In this document: positions 50,511 to 57,373 of the stretch, one piece after another
How the letters are laid out: the number at the start of each line of letters is the position of its first letter
How positions within the stretch are numbered: the stretch's first letter is position 1
The notes under the pieces: generated by a model
Told to the model about the DNA's origin: nothing
The model's input: only the letters and a program-made list of their open reading frames with translations
The model's database searches: none
Assembly: GCF_015595025.1 (NCBI RefSeq)
Contig: NZ_JADNRL010000005.1
Span: forward strand, 93,225 to 157,224
Length of the DNA: 64,000 nt
Reading direction: 5' to 3'
DNA from: Halomonas sp. KAO
GTDB lineage: Bacteria > Pseudomonadota > Gammaproteobacteria > Pseudomonadales > Halomonadaceae
Position numbers and translations under genes: made by a program

Positions 50511-51518
50511 CTAGAAGCCTTCCGCCTCGAGACGCTCGGCCAGCTGCTCGAGAATCTCTATGCCCTGCACGTCGGTTGGCAGCCACGGCAGCCGCGGGCG
50601 CGGCAGATGCCCCAGCTGCTCGTCGATGCGCCTCAGGTAGGTGGCCTCCTGCTCGCGGCGTGCGTTGAGGAAGTCACCGTCGGCCTCCGGAGGAATCACC
50701 CGATTGACGAGCGTGCCCGCCACCGGCACATGGGCCTCCTCCAGGGTGGCCACCGCGCGCGCCGTCTCGAGGATCGGCAGTCGCTCCGGGGTCATCACGA
50801 AGAGGAAACCGGTCTCGTCCGGATTCTCGATGCGTCGGCGCGCCTGATGAAACAGCCGCCGTCGTTCCATCAAGGTCCTGGCCACATCGCGCGTCTTCTC
50901 ATCGAGGTCCGCCAGCCCATCCTCGTGGGGGTCATCGAACGGCGTCGAAACATCCTTGCCGCGCTTGGGCGCCAGGTGTGACAGGACCTTGCCCAGCTCC
51001 TCGGACTTGCGATTATGGGCCAGCAGTCCATCGGTCCAGGCGGCCATCGCCTCGGGCAGCGTCAACAGGCGCAGGGTATGGCCGGTGGGTGCCGTATCGA
51101 AGATGATCAGGTCCCACTCCCCCGAATCATCGGTGACCAGGCGCGACAGCCGCTCCAGCAGTGCTGCTTCCTGGGTACCCGGTGACTGCCGGGTCAGGCG
51201 CATTTGACGCTCGAGCTCGGCCATCATCTCCGGTGCCGCATAACGGCGCATCTGAGCGGTGACACGGGTCAGGTGGGCCTCCACCTCGGCATCCGGGTCG
51301 ATCTCCATGGCGTCGAGATTGGGCAGCAGCCGCCGCGGCACATCACTCAGCTCACGATCGAAAACGTCGCCCAGGCTATGCGCCGGATCGGTGGAGACCA
51401 CCAGCACCCGCCGCCCACGGCGGGCCGCGAGCACCGCCAGGGCCGCGGCGACGGTCGTCTTGCCGACCCCACCCTTGCCACCCACCCAGAGCAGACGTTT
51501 TTCCAGAAGTTCTTTCAT
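50511..51518 (-). CDS. ArsA/Get3-family ATPase, cysteine-free
   Basis: 335 residues, one ATPase unit. Deviant Walker A GGKGGVGKTTVAAALAV (residues ~13-29, with the signature Lys), switch I STDPAHSLGDVFD, switch II DLIIFDTAPTGHTLRLL, and the TLVNRVIP A-loop region. This is the SIMIBI-class ArsA/Get3 fold. The chain has no Cys, so it lacks both the metalloid-binding cysteines of ArsA and the zinc CxxC of Get3. It is therefore unlikely to be an arsenite pump ATPase, and no arsB lies nearby. It follows the CC-ending protein gene by 7 nt and the cstA gene upstream. Confidence 0.85.
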   Translation of the reverse strand: MKELLEKRLLWVGGKGGVGKTTVAAALAVLAARRGRRVLVVSTDPAHSLGDVFDRELSDVPRRLLPNLDAMEIDPDAEVEAHLTRVTAQMRRYAAPEMMAELERQMRLTRQSPGTQEAALLERLSRLVTDDSGEWDLIIFDTAPTGHTLRLLTLPEAMAAWTDGLLAHNRKSEELGKVLSHLAPKRGKDVSTPFDDPHEDGLADLDEKTRDVARTLMERRRLFHQARRRIENPDETGFLFVMTPERLPILETARAVATLEEAHVPVAGTLVNRVIPPEADGDFLNARREQEATYLRRIDEQLGHLPRPRLPWLPTDVQGIEILEQLAERLEAEGF

Positions 51519-51525
51519 TGAACCC

Positions 51526-51831
51526 TCAACAACATTTGAAGTGGTCGAGTGGCGAGCGCTCCATTCCCATGCGTTGGTGCCAGTCGTGGAAGCGCTCCAG
51601 CAACAGGGGCTGCAGCTCCAGGGTGTAGTAGGCCGCCGGATTGGGAACTCCCATCATCTCGGAGAACACCAGCAGCATGAACAGGTCGTCCTCGTCTCGA
51701 CGGGCGCGGGCAATCGCGCCCCGATAGCGAGAGGAGTAGACCTCCTCCGCGAAGAAGCGGGCCTGGCTAAGCCAGGCCCGAATCCGTTCGAGACGAGCCG
51801 CACGACCCTCCGCCTCATGGTCGTCGCTCAT
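51526..51831 (-). CDS. Small protein ending in Cys-Cys (cory-CC-star type)
   Basis: 101 residues from ATG 51831, chosen because GAGGAG sits 7 nt upstream; a TTG at 51846 is the less likely alternative. The only two cysteines are the final residues, in DHFKCC-stop. The helical body contains FAEEVYSSRYRGA and FSEMMGVPNPAAYYTLEL. Name and ending match what I recall as the cory-CC-star family next to ArsA-type ATPases in actinobacteria. The segment MGVPNPAAYY is reminiscent of IGMPDYDNYV in E. coli YbdD/YjiX, whose family also ends in CC. Between cstA and the ArsA-like gene. Confidence 0.8.
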   Translation of the reverse strand: MSDDHEAEGRAARLERIRAWLSQARFFAEEVYSSRYRGAIARARRDEDDLFMLLVFSEMMGVPNPAAYYTLELQPLLLERFHDWHQRMGMERSPLDHFKCC

Positions 51832-51856
51832 CCTGTGACTCCTCAAGGTTCGCCAT

Positions 51857-53533
51857 TTATTCTTGCTGGGCAGGGGCCTCGCCCTTGATCCGCTTGAGAG
51901 CCGACACGCACTCGAGCGAAACCAGAATGGCCGCGACCAGCACCACGATATCCAGCACCAGCAGGAAGTAGTTACCCTGCTCGAAGAAGCTGCGCAGCTG
52001 CAGCAACAACGCGATGATGGTGACCACCAGAAGAAAGACCAGCGGTGCCAGGGTAAACCACATGGGGCGACCCAGGCGTACCAGCATCACGGTGACCACC
52101 AGCAGCGACAGACCGGCCAGCAGCTGGTTGGTGGTGCCGAACAGCGGCCAGATGATCAGCCCGCCGGAGCCATCCGCTCCGCCCGCGCCGAAGGCCAGCA
52201 GCAGACAGCTGCCCACCGCCAGCAGGGTGGCGATCGCCGGCTTCTGCATCCAGCGCTGCTGATAGATCTCGCCCCACTCCTGGAAGATATAGCGCTGCAG
52301 GCGCAGGCCGGTATCCATGGTGGTGCCGGCGAACAGTGCCGCCATGACGGTCAGCAGGGTCGCCGCGGTGGCTTCGGGCAGGCCCACGCCATTGGAGATG
52401 ATAAAGGCTCCCCCCTCGACGAAGGCGTTGACGCCCCCCTGACCGAAGGCGGTGTACATCGCCTCCCAGTCGGCAAAGGTCGCAAAGCCGGCGGTCGCCG
52501 CGAGAATGGCGGCCAGCGCCAGCATGCCTTCACCCACGGCCCCGAAGTAGCCGACGAAGCGTGCGTCGGTTTCCTTGTTGAGCTGCTTTGAGGTGGTACC
52601 GGACGACACCAGGCCATGGAAGCCGGAGATGGCACCACAGGCGATGGTCACGAACAGCAGCGGAATCAGCGAAGGCGTACCGGCCGGCACATTGTCGTTG
52701 AACGCCGGCGCCACCATGCTCGGGTTAAGCAGCAGAATGGCGCCATACAGCACGATCAGACCCACGAACAGCTGCAGGCCATTGATATAGTCCCGCGGCT
52801 GCAGCAGCACCCAGACCGGCAGCAGCGAGGCAATCGCGGCATAGCCGAAGAGCAGCAGGATCCAGATGGCGTTGCCGGAGACACCCGCCACTTCCGCCGG
52901 CATCTGCAGGGGCACCGAGGGCCCGATGCCGATCAGCGCATAGAGCGCCACCACGCCGACGATGGAGACCATCGGCAGGCTCATCTTGCGGCGATAGATC
53001 ATCTGACCGATCACCAGCGCCACCAGAATGGCGCCCCACACCGGTACCACGGCACTGGAGAAGTTCATCATCAGGCCGGCAATCACCACGGCGAATACCG
53101 CATTGACCATCAGCAGCACCAGGAAGATGACGATCATGAAGATGCTGCGGGCACGCTTGCCCACCACATCACCGGTCAGGGCACCGACCGACTTGGCCCG
53201 GTTGCGCACGCTGGCCCAGATCGCTCCCGAGTCGTGAACGCCGGCGAAGAAGATGGTCCCCAGCACGACCCACAGGAAGGCCGGGAGCCAGCCCCAGATC
53301 ACCGCGATGGCGGGTCCCACGATGGGCGCCGCACCGGCCACGGAGGTGAAGTGGTGGCCCCACAGCACATAGCGGTTGGTGGGCACGAAGTCGATGCCGT
53401 CCTCGTATTCGTGGGCCGGCGTCTTGAAGTCGGGGTCGAGTCGATAGATCTTCTCGGCGATGAACTTCGAGTACACGAAGTACCCGGCCGCCATCGCGGC
53501 AAGACCCAGGACCATGACGAGAATGGCACTCAT
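51857..53533 (-). CDS. CstA-family carbon starvation / pyruvate-type transporter
   Basis: 558 residues, shorter than E. coli CstA (~701), with about 15 membrane segments. YVLWGHHFTSVAGAAPIVGP and AIWASVRNRAKSVGALTGDVV are CstA hallmarks, as is FHGLVSSGTTSKQLNKETDA. E. coli homologues CstA and BtsT take up pyruvate (and perhaps peptides) under nutrient stress. First gene of a three-gene unit: the CC-ending protein follows after 25 nt and the ArsA-like ATPase 7 nt after that. No promoter is obvious in the 160 bp upstream. Confidence 0.9.
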   Translation of the reverse strand: MSAILVMVLGLAAMAAGYFVYSKFIAEKIYRLDPDFKTPAHEYEDGIDFVPTNRYVLWGHHFTSVAGAAPIVGPAIAVIWGWLPAFLWVVLGTIFFAGVHDSGAIWASVRNRAKSVGALTGDVVGKRARSIFMIVIFLVLLMVNAVFAVVIAGLMMNFSSAVVPVWGAILVALVIGQMIYRRKMSLPMVSIVGVVALYALIGIGPSVPLQMPAEVAGVSGNAIWILLLFGYAAIASLLPVWVLLQPRDYINGLQLFVGLIVLYGAILLLNPSMVAPAFNDNVPAGTPSLIPLLFVTIACGAISGFHGLVSSGTTSKQLNKETDARFVGYFGAVGEGMLALAAILAATAGFATFADWEAMYTAFGQGGVNAFVEGGAFIISNGVGLPEATAATLLTVMAALFAGTTMDTGLRLQRYIFQEWGEIYQQRWMQKPAIATLLAVGSCLLLAFGAGGADGSGGLIIWPLFGTTNQLLAGLSLLVVTVMLVRLGRPMWFTLAPLVFLLVVTIIALLLQLRSFFEQGNYFLLVLDIVVLVAAILVSLECVSALKRIKGEAPAQQE

Positions 53534-53693
53534 GGCACTCTCCTAGCTGTGGACGTGACAGGCAGTTACAAGCTTTAGTTACGGGATGATCTTCGTCTCT
53601 TATGTGCGCGACGTCCATATCACGAGCCAACGAAGCCACTCAGGTGCGACGAAAGTGGTACCCACCATCGACACTGCCCGGCCCCTGTCGGCC

Positions 53694-54374
53694 CTACCCC
53701 AGGCCGAACTCGCCGATACGATCCACGGTGCGCCGATAGGCGTCGCGTTCGCGACAGGCATCGAGAAAGTCGACCAGCCGGGGGAATTCGACCAGCCCGC
53801 CACGACTTTCCAGCGCCAGCAAGGGAAAGCTCATCTGAATATCGGCGACACTGAAGGACTCGCCCGCGAACCATGGCCCTCGCGACACCAGCTCCTCCGT
53901 CCAGAACTGTGCAAGGCGACGGATCTCCGGCCCCAGATACTGCTGTTCCACACCGCGGGCAAAGAGCCGGCCCAGCGGGCGTGCCAGGGTCGGCACCGGC
54001 GGCTGCCCGAGCCGCGAGAACACCAGCCGCATGACAAGCGGCGGCATGGCCGAGCCTTCGGCATGGTGCAGCCAGAAGCGGTAGCGCTCATGGGCCTCGC
54101 TGCCGGGCAACGGGGCCAGCCGGGCCTGCGAGTCATGATGCTCGACCAGGTAGTCGATTATCGCACCGGATTCGGCCAGTACCCGTTCGTCGCGGCCCAG
54201 ATCACGAATCAGCGGCGCCTTGCCCAGCGGGTGAAGCTGACGCAGCGACGCCGGCGCCAGTTGAGTCTCGGGGTCCCGCGAATAGCGGACGACCTCGAAG
54301 TCGATATCCAGCTCCTCGAGCAGCCACAGGACCCGTTGCGAGCGAGAGTTCTCCAGATGGTGCAGCTCGATCAT
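53694..54374 (-). CDS. Glutathione S-transferase
   Basis: 226 residues from ATG 54374. GGAG lies 8 nt before this ATG, but only 2 nt before the alternative at 54380, which decides the start; the longer frame to 54464 runs into a repeat. N-terminal thioredoxin fold (residues 1-~80: IELHHLENSRSQRVLWLLEE, with Ser in ENSRSQR as probable glutathione-activating residue, and the cis-Pro region GKAPLIRD, ESGAIIDYL), C-terminal helical domain (GPWFAGESFSVADIQMSFPL). It resembles the yeast Gtt1/bacterial YfcF-like group. Stands alone. Confidence 0.88.
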   Translation of the reverse strand: MIELHHLENSRSQRVLWLLEELDIDFEVVRYSRDPETQLAPASLRQLHPLGKAPLIRDLGRDERVLAESGAIIDYLVEHHDSQARLAPLPGSEAHERYRFWLHHAEGSAMPPLVMRLVFSRLGQPPVPTLARPLGRLFARGVEQQYLGPEIRRLAQFWTEELVSRGPWFAGESFSVADIQMSFPLLALESRGGLVEFPRLVDFLDACRERDAYRRTVDRIGEFGLG

Positions 54375-54425
54375 GCTCATATCTCCGAATGGAAATGAAG
54401 GAAAACAGGAAGAGAAAAAGACAGT

Positions 54426-54584
54426 AGGCTTTGCCTGAAAAGTCGGCGAGCGGAGGTTAGACAAGGCAAAAATCGGCGAAAAGACGGACCGGACTCGCGC
54501 ACGAGCTTACGGAGTGTAAATGAGTCCTTTGAGTCGATTTTTAACGCCATATAGCCGAGCGCAGCCAGTTTTCGGACAGAGCCT
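54426..54584. mobile_element. MITE-like 159-bp imperfect inverted-repeat element
   Basis: The ends are inverted copies: aggctttgcctgaaaa on the left and, read from the right on the other strand, aggctctgtccgaaaa. Further in, aaaaatcg occurs on both arms (54469-54476 and its complement at 54535-54542). There is a central dyad around gagcttacggag. No ORF. It lies between gst and the receiver gene. I have the impression of seeing similar sequences repeated in Halomonas-type genomes, but cannot confirm copy number here. No clear target-site duplication. Confidence 0.6.
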
Positions 54585-54657
54585 GAGCCCCACCGTAGCA
54601 CGCCCCGCCATCGCCGCCTTGTGCCAAGGTCGTCTTTGCCCGGCCATCAACACCCAC

Positions 54658-54685
54658 TTAGACTGATGGCAACAATGATCATAAT
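54658..54685 (+). promoter_or_regulatory. Candidate promoter of the receiver-exonuclease-kinase operon
   Basis: TTAGAC (54658-54663), 16-bp spacer, CATAAT (54680-54685), 15 bp before the ATG at 54701. The leader is very short, and the ribosome-binding site (TGGAG) is within it. Confidence 0.45.
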
Positions 54686-54700
54686 GACCTGGAGTGCGTC

Positions 54701-55072
54701 ATGGCCAAGGTGTTGGTGGTAGACGATGAGCCGAATATCGTCCTTTCACTGGAGTTTCTGATGCAGCAGGCCGGCTTCGAGGTGGTCACCGCGGAGAATG
54801 GCGAAAACGCCCTGGCGCGGGTCGCGGAGGGGGCGCCGGATCTGGTATTGCTGGATATCAGCCTACCCGGCATCAGCGGCTTCGATGTTCTCGAACGCCT
54901 GCGTGGCGATCCGGCCCATCGCCGCCTGCCCATCATCATGCTCACCGCCCACGGGCGCGAGGTCGAACGCGAGAAGGGCCTGGCGCTGGGCGCCGATGAC
55001 TACGTCACCAAGCCCTTCTCGACCCAGGCACTGGTGGAGAAGGTCAAGACCCTGCTCGCCGAGGTGTCCTGA
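54701..55072 (+). CDS. Single-domain response regulator (CheY-like receiver)
   Basis: 123 residues, receiver domain only. Acidic pocket Asp8-Asp9, phospho-acceptor Asp52 in VLLDISLPG, Thr82, Lys104 in YVTKPFS: a complete set. No output domain, so it must act by protein contact. The TGA overlaps the next ATG by one base (TGATG), coupling it to the pseudokinase-exonuclease. It is the probable partner of the SLC5-histidine kinase three genes on. Known SLC5-kinase partners such as CrbR carry a LuxR-type HTH, so this stand-alone receiver is different. Confidence 0.92.
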   Translation: MAKVLVVDDEPNIVLSLEFLMQQAGFEVVTAENGENALARVAEGAPDLVLLDISLPGISGFDVLERLRGDPAHRRLPIIMLTAHGREVEREKGLALGADDYVTKPFSTQALVEKVKTLLAEVS

Positions 55073-57132
55073 TGAGTCGTCGGCTCTCCGGCCTGCCTCG
55101 CCGCCAGCGGCTGATCGGCCTGTGGCTGCTGCTCAGCGGCATCAGCATCTTCGGTGGTGCCGTCTTCGCCCTATGGCTCGACACCCTCTTCCAGCCCCGG
55201 GGGATCGCCCGCCTGGTACTGTGGGCGGGCTGCTTCTCGGGTGGCGGCACCATCTTCCTGGTCGGCCTGCTGCTCGAACGCCAGCTGTTCACTCCGCTTC
55301 GCCACCTGCAGGTGCAGCTGGCACGCCTGGTGGCCAACCCGGACGCCCGGGACGACTATCCCCCGGAGGGCTGGCTACGGGCTCTTGGCCCCGATCTGGT
55401 GCGGGTTCGCGAGGCGTGGCGCAGCGACCGCTCCCGGCTGGCCACCGCCCACGCCGAAGGCGCGCGGAGCGCGGCACGGATACGCCAGGAGCTCGAGACC
55501 CTGCTGCAGGTGCTCGATACGCCGCTGCTGCTATGCGACCACCACCGTCGCATTCTGCTGTTCAACCAGGCTGCCGAGACGCTGTTCGAGGATCACGCAA
55601 GCCTTGGCCTTGGCAAGCGTCTCGAGGCCCTGCTGCCCGCCGTGAGTCTGCAGGATGCCCTGAGCCAGTTGCCGGCCAATGGTGCCCCTCGCGAGGTGCT
55701 GGTGCCCAGTGGCGAGCGCTGGCTGCGTGCCACCTTGCGTCGGGTACCCGGCAGCCATGGCGAGACTATGCTGACCCTTATCGACACCACCGCCGCCTGG
55801 GCCAGCGAGATGGGTGCCCGTGCCGAGCTGCTCGATGGCCTGCCGCGGCTACGCCGCCATGGCGCCAGCCTGACCAGTGCCGCCGACGCCCTCTCTGCCC
55901 TGCCCGAAGGCGCCGGCGAGATGCGCCGCCGGCTTGAGCGAGTGATCGCCGAGGAGAGCCAGGCCCTGGGGGAGGATATCGATGGCCTCTCGTCCCTGAT
56001 CGAGCGCATGCAGCAGGAGGGCGAGCGGCTGGTCCCCCTGTGGTCCAATGACCTCTGGGCCAGCCTCAACGAGCGGCTGCCGACGACACGCCAGCTCACC
56101 GCGGTCGGCATGCCGGCCTGGCTGAAGGGCGATGCCAGTGCCCTGCTGGTACTGCTGGGCTCGCTGCTCGACACCCTGGAGGCAACGCTGGGCGATGTCC
56201 CCCTGGAGGGCGAGGTATGCCTGGGCAACAAGCGGATCTACCTCGACCTGATCTGGGAGGGCAAGCCGCTTGCCGAATCACGGCTCGGCGAGTGGCAACA
56301 GCAGCACCTGGAGGCGCTGCCCCTCACGCCCCGGGTGGCCGACGTGCTGCATCAGCACGATAGCGACGTCTGGAGCCTGGCCGATGACGATGGGCAGCAT
56401 GCTCGGCTGCGCCTGCCCTTTCACGCCGCGGGGCGGGTCGGGGCACCGCGCCCGACGCTTCCGCCACGCCCCGAGTTCCACGACTTCGGCATCGCCGACC
56501 TGCCGGCGCCCGATGCGGAGCTGGCCGCGCGACCACTCCGCGCCCTGGAGGTGGTGGCCTTCGATACCGAGACCACCGGCCTGGAGCTGCGACGCGGCGA
56601 CACCGTGATCAGCATCGGCGCCTGCCGGGTCGTCAACGCACGACTGCTGGCCAGTGAAACCTTCGACCTCTACGTCGACCCGGGAAAACCGATCCCCCCG
56701 GCCAGCACTGCCATTCACGGCATCACCGATGACGCCGTCACCGGCGCCCCACCGCTCTCGGTGGCACTGCCTCGCTTCCGCGACTATGTGGGAGACGCCG
56801 TGCTGCTGGCCCACAATGCCGCCTTCGATCTACTGGCCCTGCAATCACCCGGGGCCGGCATCGCGCTGGACATGCCGGTACTCGACACCCTGCTGATCTC
56901 CCGGGCGCTGGATGCCAGCCTCGATGGCCATGACCTCGACAGCCTGGCCGAACGCTATGACCTCTCCTTCCCCCCGGGCACTCGCCACACCGCCCTGGGC
57001 GATGCCCGTGTCACCGCCGAGCTATGGCTGTCGCTGCTGCCCCGTCTGGAGGCCCGCGGCATCGACACCCTCGAGAAGGCCCTGGCCCTGCAGAACAGTG
57101 CATTGAGCAAGGAGGACGCCTGCGCCTCATGA
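55072..57132 (+). CDS. Membrane pseudo-histidine kinase fused to a DEDDh 3'-5' exonuclease (DnaQ-like)
   Basis: 686 residues. Two N-terminal membrane helices (~14-34 and ~47-67), HAMP-like linker, PAS-like domain (~144-245, PLLLCDHHRRILLFNQAAE), a DHp-like helix pair (~252-300) where the phospho-accepting His appears lost (GLPRLRRHGASLTSAADAL), an ATPase-like fold (~350-465, GDASALLVLLGSLLDTLEA) lacking the Asn and Gly boxes, then a DnaQ-type exonuclease (~490-670). DEDDh residues are intact: FDTETTG (Asp498), HNAAFDLLAL, HTALGDARVT. A catalytically capable nuclease tethered to a dead sensor kinase, most likely at the inner membrane. Coupled to the receiver upstream. Confidence 0.85.
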   Translation: MSRRLSGLPRRQRLIGLWLLLSGISIFGGAVFALWLDTLFQPRGIARLVLWAGCFSGGGTIFLVGLLLERQLFTPLRHLQVQLARLVANPDARDDYPPEGWLRALGPDLVRVREAWRSDRSRLATAHAEGARSAARIRQELETLLQVLDTPLLLCDHHRRILLFNQAAETLFEDHASLGLGKRLEALLPAVSLQDALSQLPANGAPREVLVPSGERWLRATLRRVPGSHGETMLTLIDTTAAWASEMGARAELLDGLPRLRRHGASLTSAADALSALPEGAGEMRRRLERVIAEESQALGEDIDGLSSLIERMQQEGERLVPLWSNDLWASLNERLPTTRQLTAVGMPAWLKGDASALLVLLGSLLDTLEATLGDVPLEGEVCLGNKRIYLDLIWEGKPLAESRLGEWQQQHLEALPLTPRVADVLHQHDSDVWSLADDDGQHARLRLPFHAAGRVGAPRPTLPPRPEFHDFGIADLPAPDAELAARPLRALEVVAFDTETTGLELRRGDTVISIGACRVVNARLLASETFDLYVDPGKPIPPASTAIHGITDDAVTGAPPLSVALPRFRDYVGDAVLLAHNAAFDLLALQSPGAGIALDMPVLDTLLISRALDASLDGHDLDSLAERYDLSFPPGTRHTALGDARVTAELWLSLLPRLEARGIDTLEKALALQNSALSKEDACAS

Positions 57133-57160
57133 CGACCACCCCCGATCGGAGCGTCTTGCC

Positions 57161-57370
57161 ATGCTGAGCGTACCGCGTCGCCGCGAGCGCCTGCTGGCAT
57201 TGATCATCCTGGCCGCACTGCTGTTCACCCCGCCTCTGGTACTGGTGGCGGATCGTGCCATGGCGATCTCCTGGCTGCCGCTCTATCTGTTCATCGCCTG
57301 GGGGCTCATCATCGCGCTGACGGCCTGGCTGATGGAGAGCCCGAGCCCTCGCAAGCCACCTGGGGAGTAG
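57161..57370 (+). CDS. Small two-TM protein
   Basis: 69 residues with two hydrophobic helices (LLALIILAALLFTPPLVLVA and WLPLYLFIAWGLIIALTAWL). Resembles the DUF485/DUF4212-type small partners found beside SLC5 transporters such as YjcH with ActP, but I cannot assign it to a family with confidence. GGAG about 9 nt before ATG. It sits 3 nt before the SLC5-kinase gene. Confidence 0.75.
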   Translation: MLSVPRRRERLLALIILAALLFTPPLVLVADRAMAISWLPLYLFIAWGLIIALTAWLMESPSPRKPPGE

Positions 57371-57373
57371 ATC

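Noticed and set aside
50511..51518. Arsenical pump ATPase (arsenic resistance operon)
   Set aside because: No arsB, arsC or arsR nearby, only one ATPase unit, and no cysteines at all for metalloid binding.
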